Origin: Xanthocytophaga flava
GTDB taxonomy: Bacteria; Bacteroidota; Bacteroidia; Cytophagales; 172606-1
Direction: 5' to 3'
Assembly (NCBI GenBank): GCA_030068525.1
Contig: JASJOS010000022.1
Span: forward strand, 50,772 to 114,771
Length of the DNA stretch: 64,000 bases
Positions within the stretch are counted from its first letter, which is position 1, and every line of letters starts with the position of its first letter. Below are positions 33,917 through 43,426 of the stretch, piece by piece. A model generated the notes under the pieces. It saw only the letters and a list, made by a program, of their open reading frames with translations. It did no database searches and was not told the DNA's origin. The position numbers and the translations under genes were made by a program.

Positions 33917-34735
33917 TTACTCTACTAAAATGATTGATTTATTTTCAATAATGTAGTCAATCACTACATATGTTTTTCGTAATTCCAATCTAATTTTCCC
34001 AGGTTCCAGAGTACCATTGATCTCTATGGAATCCATCTCTTTACTGCCATTTACTTCTTCCATTTTATTAAATTCCTTTTCAAACTTTTGCATATAGTCT
34101 TTAATAACTTTCAAATAAAATTCAGAAGCAGCAGAAGACACAAAAATATTTAATCCATCACCTTCCCAAATTCGAACATCAATCAACTCCCCATAGGTAC
34201 TATAGTTGATTTCCTTATCTTCATTCAATACCATTGTTAACAAAAAGGAAATGTTGACTCGATGTAAGTATTGTTCAAGTTGAAATGCATCCTCTACATC
34301 TACCCATTCAATAGAAATCAAATCGTCTCCGCCTGACTGATTTATCCACGCTCCATTATAATCATAGTAGTGAGCACGTGTAGAATATATGAGTACAATC
34401 TGGCCTTCATCATTTTTATCAATTTCTCCCAATCCTTTATTATAGTAATCACCATCATGAGGCAATTTCAGTTCTTTTACAATTATATCTTTCAATTCTC
34501 CATCCCACCAGTCATTCTGATATTCATCCCCAATTCGCAAATTACAACAGGTACTATCACCACCTGCATCCCATTCTACCAGAATCGTTTGATTTTTCTT
34601 TCGTAAACGATGAACTTTGTTTTTCAGAATAATGGTAGGTATAAACATTCGCCAAAACCAGGCAGGTTTTAACTTTCCAAGCCATCGTCTAATAATATAT
34701 TTCGTCCCAAGTATCCTCATTGAATAAGACTTCAT
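33917..34735 (-). CDS. WDAGGD-motif protein, paralog 3
   Basis: 272 aa. Same core (ILVEWDAGGDSTCCNL, YYNKGLGEIDK, YSTRAHYYDYN, LEQYLHRVNI, YVVIDYIIENKSIILV). The N-terminus is basic and aromatic (IIRRWLGKLKPAWFWRMF) instead of MWSY; an ATG at codon 6 is an alternative start. It lies 9 nt after the DUF6915-like gene. Confidence 0.75.
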   Translation of the reverse strand: MKSYSMRILGTKYIIRRWLGKLKPAWFWRMFIPTIILKNKVHRLRKKNQTILVEWDAGGDSTCCNLRIGDEYQNDWWDGELKDIIVKELKLPHDGDYYNKGLGEIDKNDEGQIVLIYSTRAHYYDYNGAWINQSGGDDLISIEWVDVEDAFQLEQYLHRVNISFLLTMVLNEDKEINYSTYGELIDVRIWEGDGLNIFVSSAASEFYLKVIKDYMQKFEKEFNKMEEVNGSKEMDSIEINGTLEPGKIRLELRKTYVVIDYIIENKSIILVE

Positions 34736-34744
34736 GTATCCACT

Positions 34745-35344
34745 CTATTTTTGAGAAGCTGCATTTTTACGCAACCACTCCAATTCTTCCTGTTGAGGAG
34801 TGTACTGCCAGCGTTGTGTGAATCTGAATTTTTCCAGAAACGGTTTTACCTTACATTCCGGATCTAAATTACGGGCAAGCTGTTTGGCGGCTTCCAGTCC
34901 ATGAAAATGCTCCATCAGAAATACCCCAAAGTCGCTACAGGTGATAATCAGCGATGCTTTCAACTCACTGCGAAGAAGGGGGCGCCATAAAAATCGGTTC
35001 CAGGTATCATTTCCCAGATCAGGCACCTCTCCTATCATATTTTCCAGTTCCGTATTATCTTTGAGCCAGTCATACAGCGTAGGGATTTTACCATCCAGGT
35101 CTTCCCTACAATGTTCGATAGCCACATCCCGTACCAATACCTTTTTGTGATCTGAGTTTTCAATAAAGTTTCCCAATAACTCTGTAGCCAGTTCTACACC
35201 AAACAAATTGTGTATCAACAGCCGATGCTTATTATGATAAAAAAAGTATTTGGAAGAATCCATAAAGCTGTGAATCTTCTCATAATCTCCCGGTTGTCCC
35301 CCAAACTTTCGTTGTGACAATAAACAGTGATCCCAGATATTCAT
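34745..35344 (-). CDS. DUF6915-like protein
   Basis: About 199 aa from ATG 35344 (MNIWDHCLLSQRKFGGQPGDY); an ATG 15 nt upstream is possible but the family starts close to the WDH motif. Landmarks are KFGGQPGDYEKIHSFMD, the HNKHRLLIHN helix, and DVAIEHCREDLDGKIPTLYDWL, matching what I recall of DUF6915: an HD-like set of conserved His residues around a helical core. It is the first gene of the minus-strand cluster. Confidence 0.7.
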   Translation of the reverse strand: MNIWDHCLLSQRKFGGQPGDYEKIHSFMDSSKYFFYHNKHRLLIHNLFGVELATELLGNFIENSDHKKVLVRDVAIEHCREDLDGKIPTLYDWLKDNTELENMIGEVPDLGNDTWNRFLWRPLLRSELKASLIITCSDFGVFLMEHFHGLEAAKQLARNLDPECKVKPFLEKFRFTQRWQYTPQQEELEWLRKNAASQK

Positions 35345-35423
35345 GTATATAAATAGCAATAACTCAGAAATAGTAACAATAGAGTCCTTTTCAAAATAAT
35401 ATCTTTCTGAATATAAAAAGCCC

Positions 35424-35431
35424 TACCTTTG
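35424..35431 (+). promoter_or_regulatory. Candidate -7 box of the ABC-F gene
   Basis: TACCTTTG matches the Bacteroidota -7 consensus TAnnTTTG, preceded by a TTTCTG resembling a -33 element about 17 nt upstream. The ABC-F start codon is 101 nt downstream, leaving a long 5' leader, a usual site for attenuation in ABC-F genes. Confidence 0.5.
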
Positions 35432-35532
35432 CAAACTTATTCAGTATTTATTAGAATACTTGTTTGATAGATGACATCAAACAATGATTTATCTGTCTGA
35501 CAAGCATTTCGTTTATTTGTTTTTTCTATCCT

Positions 35533-37413
35533 ATGAATTATATATCCGCCGAAAATATAGGCAAGTCGTTTAGTGACCGCTGGTTGTTTCGTAACATTTC
35601 TTTTGGTGTCAGTAGAGGTGAAAAGGTAGCTATCGTTGGGCCAAATGGTATTGGAAAAAGTACACTTTTGAATATTCTCGCAGGATCGCTTCCAGCAGAT
35701 GAAGGCAAAGTAAGTACCCGCAAAGAAATATCCATTGGCTTCTTGTCTCAGAATCCCGATTTTGAGCAAGACCTAAGTATTATGGATACCTTGTTTTCCA
35801 CTGGTCATCCTGCACTCTCTGCTATTAAGTTGTATGAACAGGCCATGGAGCATCCGGAAAATTCAGACCTGATGGACAAAGCCATTACACAAATGGATGC
35901 AACCAAAGCGTGGGAGTATGAATCAGAAGTAAAACAGATTTTAGGTAAACTGGATATTCATGATCTGGAGAAAAAGATTAGCCAGCTATCCGGAGGACAA
36001 CGTAAACGGGTAGCACTAGCAAGAGTATTGATTGAGCATCCCGATCTGCTGATTATGGACGAACCTACCAACCACCTGGATCTGGGTGCAATTGAATGGC
36101 TGGAACATCATTTGTCTTCACAAAACATAACATTGATCCTGATTACACACGACCGGTATTTCCTGGATGCGGTAACCAATACTATTGTTGAAATAGATCG
36201 GGGACAATTATATCGTTATCAGGGCAATTATGGATATTTTCTGGAGAAGAAAGCGGAACGGGAAGCACAGCAAACGGCAGAAACAGAGAAAGCCCGTAAT
36301 CTGCTTCGTAAGGAACTGGAATGGATGCGTCGTATGCCGAAAGCCCGTGGTACAAAAGCCAAATACCGGATTGATGCATTTTATGAGCTAAAAGAAAAAG
36401 CAGCTGGAACCAAAGCCAATGCCCAACTGGAGCTAAGCGTAAAAACAACCCGGCTTGGTAATAAGATCATTGAACTGGACCATGTATATAAGTCATTTGG
36501 CGCTCAGAAGATGGTGGACGACTTTACCTACGTATTCAAAAAACAGGATCGGATAGGGATTGTCGGTAAAAATGGCATTGGAAAAACTACCTTTCTAAAT
36601 CTGTTGACAGGCAATCTACAACCTGACAAAGGAACGGTTGACAAAGGAGATACTACACAAATCGGCTATTATACTCAGCAGGAACTGGTTTACAAAGACA
36701 ACCAGCGGGTTATTGAACTGGTACAGGAAATAGCAGAGGTAGTAACTCTTGCCAATGGACAAACACTGACAGCTTCTCAGTTTCTGAATCTGTTTCTATT
36801 TCCGCCTGCCAAACAATGGGATCTGGTAGCGAAGCTTAGCGGGGGTGAAAAACGACGCTTGCAGTTACTTCGTGTACTGATCAAAAACCCCAACTTCCTG
36901 ATACTAGATGAGCCTACCAACGACTTGGATCTAACTACGTTAAATGTGCTGGAAGATTTTCTGGAAAACTTTGGCGGCTGTCTGCTACTGGTATCTCACG
37001 ACCGTTACTTTATGGACCGTCTGGTAGATCACTTGTTTGTATTTGAAGGAGAAGGCAAAATTCGCGATTTCCCTGGCAACTATACCGATTACCGCGAGTG
37101 GCTGGAAGACAAGGATGAGCAGGAAAAAGTTCAGGCTCAGAAAGCTTCCAAACCAGAACCAGTGGTACAGACTTCTACTCCTACTCAGGAAACAGCCAAG
37201 CGAAAGCTGTCCTTCAAAGAGCAGAAGGAATATGAGACACTAGAAAAAGAGATTGAAGAACTGGAAGAGAAAAAGTCTAAACTAGTTGCCAAGCTAAATA
37301 CAGGTAGTCCCAATCATGAAGAAATAACAGGCTGGGCCAAAGAAATCGAAACAATTGAACGTACGCTGGGAACGAAGACAGACCGTTGGCTGGAACTGGC
37401 AGAATATATTTAA
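35533..37413 (+). CDS. ABC-F ribosome-associated ATPase, Uup type
   Basis: 626 aa, soluble, with two ABC domains in one chain. The first has Walker A GPNGIGKST at 36-44 and signature LSGGQRKR near 156. The second has GKNGIGKTT near 345 and LSGGEKRR near 438. Each has a Walker B ending in DEPTN. The linker between domains is Arg/Lys-rich (RRMPKARGTKAKYRI). The C-terminal coiled coil (about 555-626) is the Uup-type extension. ABC-F proteins act at the ribosomal E site to relieve stalling or give antibiotic resistance; Uup is also linked to DNA repair. Single gene with its own terminator. Confidence 0.93.
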   Translation: MNYISAENIGKSFSDRWLFRNISFGVSRGEKVAIVGPNGIGKSTLLNILAGSLPADEGKVSTRKEISIGFLSQNPDFEQDLSIMDTLFSTGHPALSAIKLYEQAMEHPENSDLMDKAITQMDATKAWEYESEVKQILGKLDIHDLEKKISQLSGGQRKRVALARVLIEHPDLLIMDEPTNHLDLGAIEWLEHHLSSQNITLILITHDRYFLDAVTNTIVEIDRGQLYRYQGNYGYFLEKKAEREAQQTAETEKARNLLRKELEWMRRMPKARGTKAKYRIDAFYELKEKAAGTKANAQLELSVKTTRLGNKIIELDHVYKSFGAQKMVDDFTYVFKKQDRIGIVGKNGIGKTTFLNLLTGNLQPDKGTVDKGDTTQIGYYTQQELVYKDNQRVIELVQEIAEVVTLANGQTLTASQFLNLFLFPPAKQWDLVAKLSGGEKRRLQLLRVLIKNPNFLILDEPTNDLDLTTLNVLEDFLENFGGCLLLVSHDRYFMDRLVDHLFVFEGEGKIRDFPGNYTDYREWLEDKDEQEKVQAQKASKPEPVVQTSTPTQETAKRKLSFKEQKEYETLEKEIEELEEKKSKLVAKLNTGSPNHEEITGWAKEIETIERTLGTKTDRWLELAEYI

Positions 37414-37455
37414 TAAACACAACAGGCTCTGACTATTCAGAGCCTGTTGTGTTTA
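37414..37455. terminator. Perfect 19-bp hairpin terminator
   Basis: Arm 37414-37432 is fully complementary to 37437-37455 (4-nt loop) and begins right after the ABC-F stop codon. The A/T-rich base gives U-runs in both directions, so it can also stop transcription from the convergent phosphoesterase gene. Confidence 0.9.
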
Positions 37456-37485
37456 TGTTTATTATTGATCGGAAGAAAAGTAACT

Positions 37486-39384
37486 TCATTCAGAATTAGG
37501 CAGGCTAATCTTCCAGAATATTGGCGCATCCAATGACTTAGTAGTCACATGATTTCCATCAGGAGTCAAACATTGTCCCTTGTAATTGACACTTTCAAAC
37601 CATACATACTCTCCAGATCGGATTTCTCCACCATAATTCTGATTAGACTTTCGTATAATCCATCGCTGAGGATTTCCGTTTCCCTTATAATAGTATAACC
37701 ATTGGCGTGTATATACAGAAAGTCGGTTGTAATCTCCTACTCCAGGTTCTACTGTTACAAGCATCACTTCATCTCCACTATACACTTTATTGGCTGACCC
37801 TTCTGGCTTTTGAATTTGCCAAAAAACAGGATTAGTACCAAGTGTAGCACAATACTGGCTAGCATATTGTTCAAAATGGCTAATGAAAGAATTAATCCCA
37901 TTCGAACTTACCTGAATATTCTGGTTGTAATAGATAGGTGCACCGACGGGTAATGGTTTCTCAAATGATTCTGTCATAACTAATCTGACAGCAGGATTGA
38001 CAGGTAATGTATTTCCCCAGGAAGGATACTGATAGTAAGACACTGATGCCTTATCTTCAGGAAACTTTCGGGTGCTAAAGTCAATCACAGCATACCCATG
38101 GTTATAATACCCATTATCCGCATCCAGGCGATATTTTGTCGAATCGAGATAGGGCACCTGAGGATAATTCACTTTATACGGATCAGCAGATACCTCTTCT
38201 TCGAAGGCACTACAACCAACCAATCGGCCTTTTGCAACTCCAAATAAATCGTTTTGATATAAAACAAGATTATGTTCATGTCCCCATAGCCACAATCCCA
38301 CATTTGTCCTCAGATGATTTTGAAAGGCATCCAGAAGGAAGGAATTAACATATTGAGGATATCCGGAAAATACTCCATTTATAGCACTATTAGCGGTAAA
38401 AACCTGATGATGAGACAACAAGATAGTTCCACCTTTAAATTTGTTTAGTTTATCCTGATGCCAAGCAATCTCAGATGATTGCAGTCTAGGACCAGCATAA
38501 CTCATGTCTATCTGATTTTCGGGATTTGAGTCATACAAACCAGTATCCATTGCCAGAAATTGCCATCCCATATCCTGTGTTTGTAAACAAAAGTAACTGG
38601 CAGGTTGTATTGCAGCAGGTAAATACTGGTTCAACTTAGTTACCATGTCATAATATGCATATCCATATGAATAGTAGTCATGATTTCCAGGAATTGTAAA
38701 TACAGGAACCCGGTAACCAATTTCGCGAAAGACACTATCAAAAACACTAGCAAAATTATGAATACATTCTTCTGGAGAGCCCGCATAGTAAATATCTCCC
38801 AGATGAATGATTGCAGCAGGTGTATGCTTTATCATAATTTCCTTAAGCAAGGAGATAGCATCAGGCATACCTGTGCCCCAATCACCTAGTATTACAACTT
38901 TAGCATTATTAGGTAACTTATAATTAATGACACCATAATTGATATCACCTTTTCCTTCGACTTTCCAATCATTGTATTTGAATATTCCCTTGTACTCTCT
39001 ACCATACCATATAAAATCTTCTATACATTGCTTGAGAAATTCCTTCCAGTCCGCATTACTATACTTTCTGAACTCGATACTCCAATATTCAATTAATGCC
39101 TGATTGTCTGTTTCTTTAGCAGTTGCAAGTTGAAAAGCAGTATGAATTAACATGACTTCATCTGAGGTCTCAGCAGTCTGAACTAAATCTACACGCCCAG
39201 CAGTATCTAAATGGAGTACTACCATTTTATTAACAGCAATCATTATCGGATGACTGCTCACCTCTATCCGATTAAGTCGTTTATTAGCTATTTCCTGAGT
39301 CTGTTTCTGCAACCTGGCATCAACTACGGACTGCCAAAGAGAAAGCTTTTGATCTCTAACGCGCACAAACGATATATCATTCAT
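37486..39384 (-). CDS. Calcineurin-like metallophosphoesterase with C-terminal beta-rich domain
   Basis: 632 aa. Metal-binding blocks appear in order: VILGDWGTG, IIHLGDIYYAG, PGNHDYY, LLSHHQ and GHEH (about residues 170-365). These coordinate two metal ions for phosphoester hydrolysis. The N-terminal ~160 residues are helical with no signal peptide. The C-terminal ~125 residues are beta-rich with repeated Trp/Tyr (NPVFWQIQKPEG, WLYYYKGNGNPQRWII, APIFWKI), like a beta-trefoil or fascin-type binding fold. The next upstream gene encodes a short beta-rich protein, and both starts share an ACCACTAAC sequence just upstream, suggesting a common expression unit. Confidence 0.85.
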   Translation of the reverse strand: MNDISFVRVRDQKLSLWQSVVDARLQKQTQEIANKRLNRIEVSSHPIMIAVNKMVVLHLDTAGRVDLVQTAETSDEVMLIHTAFQLATAKETDNQALIEYWSIEFRKYSNADWKEFLKQCIEDFIWYGREYKGIFKYNDWKVEGKGDINYGVINYKLPNNAKVVILGDWGTGMPDAISLLKEIMIKHTPAAIIHLGDIYYAGSPEECIHNFASVFDSVFREIGYRVPVFTIPGNHDYYSYGYAYYDMVTKLNQYLPAAIQPASYFCLQTQDMGWQFLAMDTGLYDSNPENQIDMSYAGPRLQSSEIAWHQDKLNKFKGGTILLSHHQVFTANSAINGVFSGYPQYVNSFLLDAFQNHLRTNVGLWLWGHEHNLVLYQNDLFGVAKGRLVGCSAFEEEVSADPYKVNYPQVPYLDSTKYRLDADNGYYNHGYAVIDFSTRKFPEDKASVSYYQYPSWGNTLPVNPAVRLVMTESFEKPLPVGAPIYYNQNIQVSSNGINSFISHFEQYASQYCATLGTNPVFWQIQKPEGSANKVYSGDEVMLVTVEPGVGDYNRLSVYTRQWLYYYKGNGNPQRWIIRKSNQNYGGEIRSGEYVWFESVNYKGQCLTPDGNHVTTKSLDAPIFWKISLPNSE

Positions 39385-39486
39385 ATTTTTAGGGTTAGTG
39401 GTGTTATTACTACATAGAAAACAGAAAGCAATACTGAATAAAATCAGATATTGCTTTCTATTGATATACGATTTTTTCAGAGCTGA

Positions 39487-39945
39487 TTAAATAAATTTAA
39501 CTTCAAGAACAGTATAGGCATCCCATGCATACAGATAGGCATTATCTGTTGAATAGAGAGATAACTGCTGCCCATTATAATTAGCAACCAAATGAGAGCC
39601 TTTGAGTGTAAAGCCGGTAGCAGAAAGCCAGTTATAAAAACCGATATAGGAGTTATTGCTAACAGACATATAACGACTGGTATCTGTGGCTATTCGAAAG
39701 TAAGTTACTCCATTATATGGATATTGCTCTAAACGAATTGCCTTGCTTTCATCCGTTACCAGCACAGCCCAACCGGAATCAGTTTGTCCCATCCAGCCTA
39801 ATTGTACACCATTACTAAACAACCCCATTTTAAAGGTTGTAGTAGAAGTCGCTTTGACAGGTTCTGAAATCGTTTTAGGATTGCTTTCAGCGGAAAAAGC
39901 AGCCTCTATTTTTTCATCTACAGGACTTGTGAGTACTTGATTCAT
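39487..39945 (-). CDS. Small beta-rich protein, possibly beta-trefoil-like
   Basis: 152 aa from ATG 39945; an ATG at 39972 would add nine residues. The inner start is preferred because the same ACCACTAAC sequence precedes it and the next gene's start. No signal peptide. After ~45 variable residues the chain is made of short strands with aromatic residues (NGVQLGWMGQTDSGWAVL, TYFRIATDTSRYMSVS, GQQLSLYSTDNAYLYAW), like fascin or lectin-type beta-trefoil folds. It lies 102 bp upstream of the phosphoesterase gene on the same strand. Function unknown. Confidence 0.75.
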   Translation of the reverse strand: MNQVLTSPVDEKIEAAFSAESNPKTISEPVKATSTTTFKMGLFSNGVQLGWMGQTDSGWAVLVTDESKAIRLEQYPYNGVTYFRIATDTSRYMSVSNNSYIGFYNWLSATGFTLKGSHLVANYNGQQLSLYSTDNAYLYAWDAYTVLEVKFI

Positions 39946-40296
39946 GTTAGTGGTTATTTTGTGCCTGTACATCTATATTGCTTATAGCATACACAGACAG
40001 TGTTGTCCTACTCTTTTTCAGGCTTTTCGGAATACACCTCCTACTTTGTTACTCTGTGCAGGCCAGACTCATGCGTAACAACTATCATTCTCAAATGCAT
40101 TTGATATAACAAAGGTCAGTAGAAACGACAAATCCCTTAAGCGCAAAAACTCCTGTTTTACTAAAGGGGGGAAATGACGGATTTTCATAGGGGTTTTCCC
40201 CTGTTTTCAATATGCTAATATGAGTATGTTTGGATATTGCAGCCATTGCAGATAACTTGAGCCAATAACAAACCCATTCATTTAATCATTTATATC
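39946..40296. other. Divergent intergenic region
   Basis: About 350 bp between divergent genes. A G-run (near 40167) and a nearby C-rich GTTTTCCCC give limited self-complementarity. No promoter box could be assigned with confidence. Confidence 0.35.
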
Positions 40297-41088
40297 ATGG
40301 AAGATTACTCAATTACTCGCACCCAGGCAGAACAAAAAATTAGAAACTGGCAGCAATGTTATTCTTCTGGATTAGTCAATCATTTTAATAAAAGCAATGG
40401 CTTGCAGTTTGAAAGACTATGTTCTCTTGAGCTTCCTCTTTTTGCTATTGACCAGGCTTTTCCAGCAAACGACCAAGCAAATGATCCCATTGACTTTAAC
40501 ATAATGATGGGACTTGATTCCATAGAGTCTAATTCGGAGAAGTTCACATTTATACCAGTTATTCAATCAAGCGGTGCACCTGATAAGTTTTTTGAGTTTC
40601 AACACATAGAAGCTGATCCATCCGTAATTCCAACTATCACCCAAATTCCGTATGAGCTTTTTGACTGGTTATCTAAAAACTGGAGAGAAATGGAATTTGA
40701 GACAGTTAATGATGTATTTGAAGCAAAATTGGAAGGTCATTCGATGATAAAGTTAGGCTCGCTGAAACGACTGGTTAGAAAACGACTGTTGGGATACTAT
40801 TTCACAAAAAACATTAATCCAGTATTCTGGAAAGTTATAAACGATAGCAGGGGCCACATTCGAAAGATAGTATTTCATTTAGGAGCGGACATGAATAAGG
40901 AAAAACATTACGAAATGTTTACATTCTCTCCTATTTTTGAGTTAGTTCTTAATACAGATAACATAGATGAGACAAAACTAATTCTTACTATTCATAAACT
41001 TGGATTAAGAAGTATTAAACAGGAAGATGGGTCGACCAGCATTTTTTATGAATATACATCCCCTTGTCCATCAAGCTGCCCAACGTAG
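40297..41088 (+). CDS. Unknown soluble protein
   Basis: 263 aa, no signal peptide, mixed alpha/beta. The final residues are Cys/Ser/Pro-rich (PCPSSCPT). I recognise no family or catalytic motif. It lies 9 nt before a membrane protein gene that leads into a two-component pair, so it may be the first gene of that operon. Confidence 0.75.
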   Translation: MEDYSITRTQAEQKIRNWQQCYSSGLVNHFNKSNGLQFERLCSLELPLFAIDQAFPANDQANDPIDFNIMMGLDSIESNSEKFTFIPVIQSSGAPDKFFEFQHIEADPSVIPTITQIPYELFDWLSKNWREMEFETVNDVFEAKLEGHSMIKLGSLKRLVRKRLLGYYFTKNINPVFWKVINDSRGHIRKIVFHLGADMNKEKHYEMFTFSPIFELVLNTDNIDETKLILTIHKLGLRSIKQEDGSTSIFYEYTSPCPSSCPT

Positions 41089-41097
41089 AAAATCCAA

Positions 41098-41769
41098 ATG
41101 GAGAACTTTGTGTTTCTTGAGATAACAAGATGGATAGTCCATCTTCTTATCTTAGCCTGTATACTTATTGCTATTCTCAGATTCCGAACCTTACAATTTG
41201 AGCAAAAAATAGTATTCTATCTTCTTAGTATAACCTTACCTGTCGAATTGGTTTCGGTATGGCTATGGAAAGTACACATAAATAATAATTTCATTTTCCA
41301 TTTCTATACTGTTGCAGAATTCCTGCTATTGGCAATTATTTACCGCAAGCATCTAAATACATTGATAAAATCTGTTCATGTACTTGCTGTAATGATAGCG
41401 TTTGTCTTATTTGCTGTAATCAACACTGTTTTTTTTCAAAGCCTGAAACAGTTTAATTCACATACCATATTTGTTGAATGCATTTTATTAATTGTACTGG
41501 CTATTCTCTATTTTTATAAAGAGCTGCGTGATCTTGAAAATCGCCACCTGGAGCGTGTGCCCATGTTCTGGATCAATGCATCTGTGATTACCTATTTTTC
41601 AGGCTCTTTGGTTTTATTTTATGTGGCTAATGATTTGATATCAGAGTCAATGAAAACAAAAGGGGTAATCTGGGGTACACATGCTTTATTTAATATTGTT
41701 CATTATGTCCTTTATGCAATAGCACTTTTGATCAGGAATCAGGAGAAAACAAGCGCGTTAAAAAGCTAA
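41098..41769 (+). CDS. Unknown seven-helix membrane protein
   Basis: 223 aa with about seven hydrophobic helices and short loops. No transport or enzyme signature was seen. It sits 114 bp before a histidine kinase gene, and proteins of this shape often neighbour HisKA_3 kinases in Bacteroidota. It might supply a sensory membrane module; that is inference. Confidence 0.75.
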   Translation: MENFVFLEITRWIVHLLILACILIAILRFRTLQFEQKIVFYLLSITLPVELVSVWLWKVHINNNFIFHFYTVAEFLLLAIIYRKHLNTLIKSVHVLAVMIAFVLFAVINTVFFQSLKQFNSHTIFVECILLIVLAILYFYKELRDLENRHLERVPMFWINASVITYFSGSLVLFYVANDLISESMKTKGVIWGTHALFNIVHYVLYAIALLIRNQEKTSALKS

Positions 41770-41883
41770 ACAAATATTGCTTCAATTACAAAGTATTGTA
41801 TTAGGGTGCATAGGAAGCATTCCAACTGATATAATTTCTATCTGTAGTCCTCGTATGTCTGCATTTATTTTTTTACAATTGTG

Positions 41884-42678
41884 ATGGAGCAAAATGGTAT
41901 TGGTTTATCAGAAATCCTGTTAGCAAGCATGATAGGGCTTTTTGCTCTTGCCATGGGTATTGTCTTAATATTTGTGATTCACCAACGCAGAATGGTTGCC
42001 AAGGATTTACAACAAAAACAACTGGAGCATCATTATCAGAAACAATTACTAAAGGCTATTATTGAAAGCCAGGAAAAAGAACGAAATCGTATTGCCCATG
42101 ATCTCCATGATGAAATTGGGGTACTTCTTACTACATCAAGATTGTATTTTAACCAGCTCAGTTATGGAAAGGCTGAGGAGCATCTACAGCAAGTAAGCAA
42201 CAAGATGAATGGGCTATTTGATGAAATGATGTTTAATATCAGACGTATTTCACACGATTTGCGTCCGGTTATCCTGGAAAACCTGGGTTTGATCGAAGCA
42301 GTTGAGAGCCTTTCAGAAAAATTAAATGAAGCTGGAATACAATTTCAGTTTGTGCATCAGCTCACTATTGAAGTAAATAAAGATGCTGAACTTATTCTAT
42401 ATCGTATCATTCAGGAACTGATTGGTAATACACTAAAGCATGCAAAAGCATCCTATATCTTTCTACAGATGGAAGCTCAGCAAGAACGGTTTTATCTTAC
42501 GTACAAAGATGATGGAATTGGCTTTGAGCCCAATAAAACAAAAAACGGATTGGGAATGAAAAGTATTGAAAGCCGTCTGAATTTGCTGGATGGAAAAATG
42601 AAGATTATCAAGCCAGAAAAAGGTATTCACCTGCTGATGGAAATGGATACTCATAAACTTATCTCCTATGAACCATGA
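41884..42678 (+). CDS. Sensor histidine kinase (HisKA_3/HATPase)
   Basis: 264 aa from ATG 41884 (a GTG sits just before). One N-terminal helix (about 9-33) anchors it. The dimerisation/phosphoacceptor helix reads EKERNRIAHDLHDEIG, with phospho-His at H75. The ATPase domain has the N box ELIGNTLKHAKA and the DDGIGFEP and GLGMKSI loops. There is almost no periplasmic sensor domain, so the signal may come through another protein. Its stop overlaps the response regulator start by 4 nt (ATGA), a sign of translational coupling. Confidence 0.92.
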   Translation: MEQNGIGLSEILLASMIGLFALAMGIVLIFVIHQRRMVAKDLQQKQLEHHYQKQLLKAIIESQEKERNRIAHDLHDEIGVLLTTSRLYFNQLSYGKAEEHLQQVSNKMNGLFDEMMFNIRRISHDLRPVILENLGLIEAVESLSEKLNEAGIQFQFVHQLTIEVNKDAELILYRIIQELIGNTLKHAKASYIFLQMEAQQERFYLTYKDDGIGFEPNKTKNGLGMKSIESRLNLLDGKMKIIKPEKGIHLLMEMDTHKLISYEP

Positions 42679-43322
42679 TTAATGTAGGTATTGCTGATGA
42701 CCACAGCCTATTTCGTGAAGGCATTCGCATGATTATAGATAGCATGGAAGGTATACAGTTAACACTGGAAGCCGAAAGTGGAAAAGATCTTCTTAGTCAG
42801 TTAAAAGAAATAACTGTTGATGTTATTTTGCTGGACATAGAAATGAAAGATATGAGTGGCATCGAAACACTTAAAACATTATCCATACAGAATCCAAAGC
42901 CAAAGATTATCGTACTTTCCATGCATACAGAGCCCCGTATGATTAGCTACATGATGGAACAAGATGCCAATGGCTATCTTCCCAAGGACGTAAAACGGGA
43001 TGAACTGGAACTAGCGATACGAACTGTGTATGAGAAAGGAATGTATTTAAATGAAATGGTATCCAAGTCGCTACTTGCCGGACTAAAAAACAGAAGTAAA
43101 AAATCTCTGCCATCAATGGAATTAAGTCCACGGGAAAAAGAAATTCTGGAACTGATTTGCCAGGAATATACCATGCAGGAAATCGGAGAAAAGTTATTCA
43201 TCAGTGAACGAACAGTGGAGGGGCACAGAAAAAATATATGCATAAAACTGGATGTAAAAAATACAGCAGGGCTCGTAAGAAAAGCAGTACTACTAAATCT
43301 AATAGATATTTCTCCTATATAA
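42675..43322 (+). CDS. NarL/FixJ-type response regulator
   Basis: 215 aa. Receiver domain at 1-120 with acidic pocket DD at 8-9, phospho-acceptor D54 and Lys in GYLPKD. The LuxR-type helix-turn-helix (LSPREKEILELI, then EIGEKLFISERTVEGHRKNI) is at about 148-205. DNA-binding partner of the preceding kinase. Confidence 0.93.
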   Translation: MINVGIADDHSLFREGIRMIIDSMEGIQLTLEAESGKDLLSQLKEITVDVILLDIEMKDMSGIETLKTLSIQNPKPKIIVLSMHTEPRMISYMMEQDANGYLPKDVKRDELELAIRTVYEKGMYLNEMVSKSLLAGLKNRSKKSLPSMELSPREKEILELICQEYTMQEIGEKLFISERTVEGHRKNICIKLDVKNTAGLVRKAVLLNLIDISPI

Positions 43323-43426
43323 GATAACTTGATTTCTTAAAAGAGAAGCTCCCTTCAATAATGATATTGAAAACCATTTTAACTCATATATCCCTGAACC
43401 GTATTCCCCAAATATTTTGTATTTCC

